Assembly (NCBI GenBank): GCA_030407315.1
Contig: JALQPE010001052.1
Location: forward strand, 1-46,311
Direction: 5' to 3'
Length of the DNA: 46,311 bases
Origin: Asparagopsis taxiformis
Taxonomy: Eukaryota; Rhodophyta; Florideophyceae; Bonnemaisoniales; Bonnemaisoniaceae
The notes beneath the pieces were generated by a model. The model saw nothing but the letters and a program-made list of their open reading frames with translations. It made no database searches and was not told the origin of the DNA. The position numbers and the translations under genes were made by a program. Below, in pieces: positions 40,223-46,311 of this stretch. The first letter of the stretch is position 1, and every line of letters starts with the position of its first letter.

Positions 40223-40308
40223 CAATAACAATGATTTAATCGAATACAAAACCTCTAACACGCACTGGAAATAACTAAAACCCTACACACCGATTTATCG
40301 AGTTAACT

Positions 40309-41324
40309 ATGAATCAAAAAATGATGATTAATGCCTATGCCGCACTTGAGGCGGGCGGGCAAATTGAGCCCTTCAGGTTCGAACCTGGCGAACTTAGTCC
40401 CAACGAAGTCGAAATTGATGTGCTTCACTGCGGCTTATGCCACAGTGATTTAAGCATGATAGAAAACGAATGGGGATTTCGCAGTACCCTCTCATAGCCG
40501 GTCACGAAGTGATAGGTAAGGTTGCAGCTAAAGGGAGCCTTGTCGAAAACCTAGAGATAGGGATGACTGTCGGGCTGGGCTGGCACAGTAGTTACTGTGG
40601 CCATTGCCAATGTTGCAAATCCGGTGATCAAAACCTCTGCGATTCTGCTCAACCGACTATAGTCGCACACCACGGTGGTTTCGCAGATAAAGTTCGAGCA
40701 GACGCAGCTAGCGTAATTACTATTCCAAACGGTATTGAGCTGTCGTCGGCAGGTCCGCTTTTTTGTGGTGGCATTACGGTATTCAACCCATTGGTACAAT
40801 TTGATATCAAGCCGACCGATAAGGTAGCTGTAATAGGAATAGGTGGCCTTGGCCATATGGCTTTACAGTTTTACAACGCTTGGGGTTGTGAGGTTACCGC
40901 CTTTACCTCAAGCGAATCAAAACGGCGGGAAGCGTTAGAACTCGGGGCCCATAGAACCTTGAACTCACGTAACCCAAAAGAAATTGAAGACGCCGCTAAC
41001 TCGTTTGATTTTATAATCTCTACTGTCAACGTGAAGCTGGACTGGAATCTGTACATCAGCACACTTAAGCCTAAAGGGCGGTTGCACTTTGTAGGAGCAA
41101 CTCTAGAACCGCTCGACCTGGGAGTTTTCCCGATGATTATGGGGCAAAAAACTGTTTCTGGATCACCAGTCGGAAGTCCAGCCACAATCGAACAGATGCT
41201 TGATTTCGCTAGACAGCATAATATCAAGCCGATGGTAGAGACTTATCCGATGAACAAAATCAATGAAGCTTTAGAAAGATTAAAAACGGGGGAATCCAAA
41301 TACCGGATAGTTCTTTCAAATTAA
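40309..41324 (+). CDS. Zinc-dependent alcohol dehydrogenase, CAD/YahK-like (one frameshift)
   Basis: Medium-chain dehydrogenase of about 338 residues; oxidises alcohols to aldehydes or reduces aldehydes with NAD(P)H. The catalytic zinc Cys lies in [19 protein letters not shown] has the His and Glu, and the structural zinc site is [15 protein letters not shown]. The Rossmann loop is [12 protein letters not shown]. The tail [18 protein letters not shown] is typical of the cinnamyl-alcohol dehydrogenase/YahK group. One base is missing near 40480. As the fourth gene of the TetR, dehalogenase, membrane protein, dehydrogenase cassette, it probably handles the alcohol formed by the dehalogenase. Confidence 0.92.
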
Positions 41325-41366
41325 GAATTATTAGACGAGGCCTCTAGAGTACATGCGATTCGGTTC

Positions 41367-41435
41367 TTCAGCATGAGTCAATCCACGCTCTAATGTGCTG
41401 ATGGCTATCCATGGATCACTAGCTCTCCTTCGCTA
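41367..41435 (+). mobile_element. Second IS5-family remnant (5' end only)
   Basis: TTCAGCATGAGTCAATCCACGCTCTAATGT and the following 35 bases match, on the plus strand, the region that surrounds the start codon of the IS5-type transposase at 38149 (minus). The start ATGG-TCAC and CTCTCCTTCGCT are shared. A stop interrupts the frame three codons in. The similarity ends at about 41435 and no transposase follows. Confidence 0.7.
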
Positions 41436-41488
41436 ACGACCTGATCAACACAAAATTGTTCAGAATGCGTCAGTTGTTCAGAGGTTCC

Positions 41489-41672
41489 TTAAGCCTGGCA
41501 AGCATAGCAGCTGGATTGCTCTATACCTTTTTGATGGTTTGAATCGCTGCATAAGAGCTATCTCATACTTGTACCTATAGTAAGGCTCAAGTATGAGAAG
41601 TTGTGAGAAATGATATGTGTATTTTTAACTATAGTGGATACTATATTATCTCTGCCTAACAGGCATAAGTTT
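41489..41672 (+). repeat. Direct repeat copy B, about 183 bp
   Basis: Same orientation and about 90 percent identity to 37179-37361. Its first part still encodes a C-terminal end like that of the redoxin gene (SLASIAAGLLYTF, stop at 41541-41543), without the rest of the gene. The stem CTCATACTTG...CAAGTATGAG (41563-41598) and the closing CTGCCTAACAGGCATAAG are kept. Confidence 0.9.
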
Positions 41673-41759
41673 AACTAGCCAATTGAGGATTCCTATATTT
41701 TACATTTCTGTAGATTAATACTATGAATAAACAAAATATCACAGCCAATATATTCTCAT

Positions 41760-42110
41760 TCAAATTAGGGGAGAAACCAAAAAGAAGTTTTCACCCAAGG
41801 TCACATTAGAGAAACTTGACACCAAAAAAGGACACAGAAACAAACGAACAATTTGCCAAAGTTCGTTTTCAACTCGACTCTTGCTAAAGCCACCTGTGGC
41901 TAAAACAAGAGCAAAACCAACCAAAAGCGATATTCCCAAAGAATTCATCCATAGGTCAATATCAGTTTTCATATAAAAAAGCACCATTGTCAGATACCAA
42001 GTGACGTAGCACCAAAGAATAAGAATAGAGACTTTCATGTTCACTACGTATGTCTTTATCCCGCTAAAAATCTTATATGAAAAACTTTCTGGCAAATCGT
42101 ACTGTGCCAT
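41760..42110 (-). CDS. Small hypothetical membrane protein
   Basis: An intact frame of 116 residues with predicted helices VSILILWCYVTWYLTMVLFYM, SLGISLLVGFALVLATGGF and IVRLFLCPFLVSSFSNV. It lies downstream of the haloacid dehalogenase operon in the same direction, separated by a terminator-like hairpin, so it is probably transcribed separately. No family recognised. Confidence 0.6.
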   Translation of the reverse strand: MAQYDLPESFSYKIFSGIKTYVVNMKVSILILWCYVTWYLTMVLFYMKTDIDLWMNSLGISLLVGFALVLATGGFSKSRVENELWQIVRLFLCPFLVSSFSNVTLGENFFLVSPLI

Positions 42111-42244
42111 TATATAACCTCATAGCAACCACACATCACTTTATATAAACAATATATAAATAGAAGCAACACTTAATTAAACCCCCACAACTAATTTTCT
42201 ATCAACTAGTCTAAAAAACACCTGATCACGAAAAAAATAATCAC

Positions 42245-42268
42245 AGACAACACCTCCTTGTGTTGTCT
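42245..42268 (-). terminator. Terminator downstream of the haloacid dehalogenase operon
   Basis: AGACAACAC and GTGTTGTCT form a perfect 9-bp stem with a six-base loop. On the minus strand it is followed, a few bases on, by a run of seven T (complement of 42229-42237). Confidence 0.7.
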
Positions 42269-42376
42269 AATTAATCCACTGGGTTATAACACCAGCCTAG
42301 ATGTCATCCTAGCAACAAGTTTTGGGGAAACACGCCAGTCACAGCAAACATCCAGACTGGATAATACTCATTTTGA

Positions 42377-43064
42377 TTAGTTACTTCGTTGCTCTAGAAG
42401 CCAATCGGCCATCTCATTAAGATCGTTAACCATATGTTTTGGACGAGCGTCCAATTCGTCAAAGGCACCGTTTTTACGGTTGATCCAACAGACGGGAAAA
42501 CCAAAATAGCTAGCTGCACTTGCGTCCCATGCATTGGACGAAATAAATAGTATATCCTCTCGAGAACACCCCATTTTCTTTTCTGCTAGTGAATAAACGC
42601 TTTCATGTGGCTTAAAAAACTTGTACATCTTCAACACTAATAAGTTCTTTAAATGCCCAATTCATTTCCGAGTTGGTTACAACCTCTTCTATAGACCGGT
42701 GAGAACCATTAGAAATAATACCTAACGGTATACCCTCATCTTTTAATTTTCGCAAAGCTACAGGGGTATCTTCATAGGGATTAATTTCAAGATACGCATC
42801 AGCAAGACGCTGATGCGTTTCGTCATCTAAAGGCAAACCTAATTGATTACAGGTAAAACGGAGTGCATCCTCAGTCGCTTTTTCAAAACTTACATAACGA
42901 TTCATTAAGCTTCTTAACCAAGTGTATTCAAGTTGTTTTTGTCTCCATAAGTTCGACATATCCACACCTTGGCCAGGATAAAACTTTTCACAAGCACGAA
43001 TTACCGAATGAACATCATAAAGAGTTCCATAAAGATCAAATACGATTCCTTTTATATTATTCAT
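42377..43064 (-). CDS. L-2-haloacid dehalogenase, DhlB-like type II (one frameshift)
   Basis: Hydrolyses L-2-haloacids such as monochloroacetate or 2-chloropropionate to hydroxyacids. The catalytic set is visible and, up to the shift, numbered as in characterised enzymes: nucleophile Asp10 and Thr14 in FDLYGTLYDV, Arg41 in LWRQKQLEYTWLRSLM, Ser-Asn in GIISNGS, Lys in VFKPHESVY and SSNAWDASAASYFGF with the diagnostic Asn and Asp. One extra T in a T run (42623-42628) breaks the frame between VQVF and KPHES; both sides join exactly. It is the last gene of a minus-strand cluster with a two-part Na+/solute symporter, an arrangement I recall from the dhlC-dhlB cluster of dichloroethane-degrading Xanthobacter. 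Confidence 0.93.
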
Positions 43065-43253
43065 AAAAATAAATTTCCTAGTATTTATAATATCTTGTCG
43101 TATGAACCAGCATTTCGAAAAATAATTAATTTCTATTTTCGTTGATAAATATGTTTGACGAACGCTATTTATAAATAACGGCGTCGAAGACGTGCCGGTT
43201 CTTCTTCAAAAAGTTGAGGGCGATCCCTAAGAACCGCCCACGAAATGGTTCTA

Positions 43254-43749
43254 TCACTCTATAACGAGAGATAACTGGTACAAAAAAAGAGCAGTAAGAG
43301 CCGTGCAACCAATCGCCCGTGACCAAGACAAGTCCTGAACTTGGCGTAAGGAAACTGCTAAGGAAAGAACAAATCCTAGGCAACCTATCGCACTTACTAA
43401 CAGCATTAGCAGATTCTGTGTCAGTTGTTCCTGTACCCAACCAACAAAGATTGCAACCACCCATAAGGGGGGCGTCGCCGCAGAGACAGCCAATAACACC
43501 TAAAAAATCGAGCTTTACCTCCCATAAGGCGACCCATTGCCCAAGCCACACCGCCAATGCCAAGCCAAACTCCGGCAACTGACATCAAGCCACCAATGTA
43601 GATAAGGAAAATGAGTACCCGGGCGAAACACCAGAAGTTTGCACCTGCTCCCAATTACTCAGCGCCACCCCTAAACTCCAGGCAAATGCCAGAATTAAAA
43701 CACCTATGCCAGAGATGCGCTCAGGGAGTGGAAGTAGAAACCTCACCAT
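43254..43749 (-). CDS. Hypothetical YIP1-like membrane protein (frameshifted)
   Basis: From the start at 43749 (MVRFLLPLPERISGIGVLILAFAWSLGVALSNWEQ) the chain continues over shifts near 43600 and 43500. It reads GLMSVAGVWLGIGGVAWAMGRLMGGKARFFEVLLAVSAATPPLWVVAIFVGWVQE, then LTQNLLMLLVSAIGCLGFVLSLAVSL and a final helix AIGCTALTALFLYQLSLVIE. Four or five helices, about 165 residues. The GGKARFFEVLLAVSAATPP part resembles YIP1 domain proteins. It overlaps the end of the symporter gene by about 29 bases and lies before the haloacid dehalogenase, so it is probably in the operon. Function unknown. Confidence 0.62.
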
Positions 43750-45382
43750 GGTTGTAACCCCAGAACAAAACGGTACTCCAGAGGGCGCATAGTCCCCATA
43801 ACCAATGAGTACTTGAGTAACGGGTACCCGATACACGCTTCCAACCGTGCATTCCTTCGACTAATTTCTGAGCTTCATTTCGTATCACACTGATCTCGCT
43901 ATTCGAAAATTTCTCGTAACCCAACGAGATCATGATGGTCAGGATGAAACCTAACGGAACAGTGATCAAAGCTTCAGCAAATCCAAGCTTGGCGCTCAAC
44001 CCTGTCCCAACCGAAAAGTCTGGGAAAGCGTAGGGAGACAACGCGATATAGAGCACGCCGGATATTAGACTTCCTGCAACTGCACCATATATGTTTATAC
44101 GCGTTGACCAAGCACCCAAAACAATCATGGGCGTTATTGCTGTTGCACAGAGTCCAAATGCCCAAAAATGGATACGACAAGGAATGCTGGAGGGTCTAAA
44201 GATATAATCAGCGAAACGATCCCCGTCGCTGCAAGCCCAATCGTCCCCCATCGCATGCACTTATCAGGTTCCAGATCCGGTTTCAGCATACCGACGATGT
44301 CATGAGCAACAATAGTTTGCTACACCAATCATTAAACCGGCAATAGTTGATATGCCTGCAGCAAAACACCCGCAATTACGAAGCCACTAACCCACTCGGG
44401 GTTATACGCTAGGTTCAATAAAAGCGTTGTTTTATCTGCAGCTTCACGCGGCAACTCTATTCCTAGACTTGCAAAATGGAAAACACCTGAGAAACCCATC
44501 GCATAGGTAGCAGAGAAAGCCACACCTACCCAAAGGCAGAACCACGGTACTACACGACGTGCAGACTTTAGACTGGATGATGTTAATACCCGTTGGGCCA
44601 ATTGAGGAAGCCCCATAATCCCCATGGTTAGCGCTACAAAAAGAGCTAGATAAAATCGAGGATCATATTTCAGACTAAAGAAGTCAGGGAACTTCTCCAA
44701 CATAACATCTGTCATGTTGCCGTAGCCCAAAGGCGGGAAGAAAGTATCCGTCAGCACCGAGGTGTTTCATGATAGCTGCCAGAGGTACAACAAGCGCTAT
44801 CATCATCACGACCATTTGGATAGCATCATTGTATGTTGCTCCCTTCATGCCACCAATGGTGATATAACCCGTGATAACCACTGCTGAGATAATCAAGGAA
44901 GGCATATAAGGTAAACCGAGGAGTACTTCAAATACCTTGGCGATACCTACAAATTGTCCAATCATGTACATCAACATAATAAAGACCATCCATCCGGCTG
45001 CCAGGTAAGCCGCAGGTTGCCCATAGCGCACCCTGACAAAAGACACCGAAGTAAAGACGCCTAGTCGCCAAAGCATTGCACCGTAAAACAGTACCAATAG
45101 AGGCAAACTCAGAATGAGTTGAATCCACATGTAAACAAAGGGTAAATGGAGTTGTTGTATCAGTCCTACAACTCCCATAAAGGTTGCAACACTCATCCAG
45201 TAGAAGCAGCTGCGAGAGAATTTACAACAGGACCCACTGATCGCCCCGCAACATACAGGTCTGCAGTGGTGGAGGTAGCAGTACGTGAATACCAAGCTAC
45301 GGCATAGTACAAACAAAATACCGCGCCAGTAAATTCCAACACCTAACCAAAGATTATCTAACTGCCAAACTATTTCGTTCAT
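43721..45382 (-). CDS. Sodium:solute symporter, large subunit (SSS family, frameshifted)
   Basis: Starts MNEIVWQLDNLWLGVGIYWRG after an AAGGAG site and has about 13 hydrophobic segments over 540 residues. Family features: GVFTSVSFVRVRYGQPAAYLAAGW, MYMIGQFVGIAKVFEVLLGLPY, VITGYITIGGMKGATYNDAIQMVVM (the GGMKGATYNDAIQ signature of acetate/actP- and VC_2705-type symporters), GIMGLPQLAQRVLTSSS, and LFSATYAMGF-type helices. Na+-driven uptake of a small organic acid is most likely. The partner small subunit is just upstream. Acting as an importer of haloacids is inferred from the downstream dehalogenase. Five or more shifts. Confidence 0.87.
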
Positions 45383-45410
45383 TAGACATTCTCCTTTGCA
45401 AGCGCTGAAG

Positions 45411-45692
45411 TTAAGGGGGAGTCTCGCTGGAACGGTATGCTTTCGCGTCAGCAGTAGCCTCTTCCGCATTAATTTCGTCTTCAAGACGATCTGCCATACG
45501 GTTCAAATAATGGATACGGTAAGAACACCGACCCAACCGAGGATAATTGCTACAAAGTAGTGAGCAGGAAACCGAGAATTCTCACGGAATCATCGACACC
45601 CAAAATTAAGGCCCATGGAGCTGTATGCCCCATAAGCACGTACGCTACGAAAAACCCGATGGTCATTCGAACTTCTTTTTATATGCATCCAT
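45411..45692 (-). CDS. Small membrane subunit of the symporter (frameshifted)
   Basis: About 90 residues. The chosen ATG at 45692 (MDAYKKKFE) stands 10 bases after AGAGGAG. Two helices follow: MTIGFFVAYVLMGHTAPWALIL and FVAIILGWVGVLTVSIIY, the second next to HYF and the positively charged NRMADRLEDE. The tail is acidic. This layout corresponds to small partners (DUF4212/DUF485-like) encoded before SSS symporters. The stop is 29 bases before the large subunit start, so they are one operon. Three shifts near 45500-45680. Confidence 0.75.
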
Positions 45693-45780
45693 CTAATGCA
45701 TGCTCCTCTCTTAGATTTTGTTATTTACCTGAGGATAAATTTGGATGTACCACTTTTAGTCGCACAACCGATCATGCATA

Positions 45781-45796
45781 TGCACACCCAATGCCA
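45781..45796 (-). promoter_or_regulatory. Candidate sigma-54 (-24/-12) promoter of the symporter-dehalogenase operon
   Basis: On the minus strand the sequence TGGCATTGGGTGTGCA has GG and GC exactly ten bases apart, as in the consensus TGGCACG-N4-TTGCA (11 of 12 defined core positions are not required; the invariant GG and GC match). It would start transcription about 78 bases before the small-subunit gene. Confidence 0.6.
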
Positions 45797-45837
45797 GAAA
45801 CCGTATCTATTTGTTTTAAATATACTTTTTAATATTT

Positions 45838-45856
45838 TATATGTTTTGAACATATA
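45838..45856. promoter_or_regulatory. Palindrome upstream of the sigma-54-like promoter
   Basis: TATATGTT-TTG-AACATATA, perfect 8-bp arms. It lies about 65-85 bases before the predicted transcription start, a place where sigma-54 activators often bind. Confidence 0.5.
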
Positions 45857-46292
45857 AATGACCTCAACCTAAGCACTTTTGAACCTATTTGAATCGGCCG
45901 AACCATATTTAAATCAGAGATAAGCGAGGTCAGCATCAAAGAATTACTGATGTCTAGGATTAATTTAAGATCCTGTCTCAGCAAACCACTTCACACTGAG
46001 TCATTTTTGAATCATCTACTACGAGCATCTCAAAGGGAAAACCAAATAATCACAACCAATTGTCGAGATACCACAAACAGCTTTTATTTTTTAGCGTTAT
46101 TAAAACAATGCGATATAACTCACCATATAGCCGCTGATGGAGCTTATTCCGGGCCGAGCTTAAATTGAGTAAAGAAGGGTTGTGATGCGATGGCGTAAGC
46201 TTGCGACGATCAATTCAGTTGTTTGATAACCAAGACGTTTAGATGAGGCAAATACTTCTTGCATTTACAACGATAAATAAGAGGAATACTAA
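45857..46292. other. Right-end intergenic region
   Basis: About 430 bases of A/T-rich sequence. A plus-strand open frame of 72 codons at 45950-46168 shows no recognisable domain. I see no RNA gene. It may contain a fragment of a regulator gene, broken by indels, but I cannot support this. Confidence 0.35.
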
Positions 46293-46311
46293 ATGACTCT
46301 TGAACTAATAA
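46293..46311 (+). CDS. Start of a gene cut by the window edge
   Basis: AAGAGGAA at 46278-46285 is a good ribosome binding site seven bases before the ATG at 46293, which opens MTLELI. The rest lies outside the window, so the product cannot be named. Confidence 0.45.

Noticed and set aside
45560..45832. Plus-strand frame of 90 codons
   Set aside because: It is the reverse complement of the symporter small subunit and its promoter region.

Overview
The window comes from a gammaproteobacterium, most likely marine. The clues are the YcjX/YcjF pair, a MaeB-type malic enzyme fused to a phosphotransacetylase-like domain, the marine proteobacterial dedicated sortase cassette, a PrsT-like TPR protein, chemoreceptors, an NrtS-type small transporter and Na+-coupled symporters. 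No 16S gene is present, so I do not name a genus. Nearly every gene, and even two tRNAs, carries single-base indels, often at short homopolymers. Joining neighbouring frames restores full-length conserved proteins with intact active-site motifs, so I read the breaks mainly as uncorrected sequencing error rather than gene decay. Coordinates of broken genes below give the whole reconstructed span.

Part A, 1-21.7 kb (GC-richer). On the minus strand lie the start of a secreted protein, a tRNA-Ala/tRNA-Glu/tRNA-Ala cluster and ycjX-ycjF. On the plus strand follow maeB and a sortase cassette (PdsO-like OmpA protein, small protein, VIT/VWA sortase target, class GN sortase). A minus-strand chemoreceptor with a c-type haem motif and a MocR/PdxR-type regulator come next. 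Divergent from that regulator are a DUF1127 protein, an EamA-family exporter, a PhzF-like protein, a succinate-semialdehyde dehydrogenase, a PrsT-like TPR protein and alanine dehydrogenase.

Junction, about 21.71 kb. The C-terminal 72 residues of an ion channel gene on the minus strand end abruptly. Sequence beyond is visibly A/T-richer and soon carries a complete but divergent homologue of the same channel in the opposite orientation.

Part B, 21.7-46.3 kb (A/T-richer, accessory in character). It holds three TetR, one AraC and one LysR regulator, several thioredoxin-fold proteins (FrnE-like DsbA, two 2-hydroxychromene-2-carboxylate isomerase-like proteins), an AhpD-like protein, SDR and HIBADH-type dehydrogenases, a YciI protein, a chemoreceptor, an HD-GYP phosphodiesterase and NrtS.

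The theme that stands out in part B is dehalogenation. It has a class I-type haloalkane dehalogenase next to a zinc alcohol dehydrogenase under a TetR with visible operators, two type II (L-2-haloacid) dehalogenases, and a deiodinase-fold redoxin. One haloacid dehalogenase sits downstream of a two-part Na+/solute symporter with a candidate sigma-54 promoter. The haloalkane cassette lies between two imperfect direct repeats of about 183 bp and two IS5-family remnants, as if it arrived as a module. Together these suggest stepwise breakdown of short halogenated compounds: haloalkane to haloalcohol to haloaldehyde, uptake of haloacids and hydrolysis to hydroxyacids. The aldehyde dehydrogenase step is not encoded in part B of this window.
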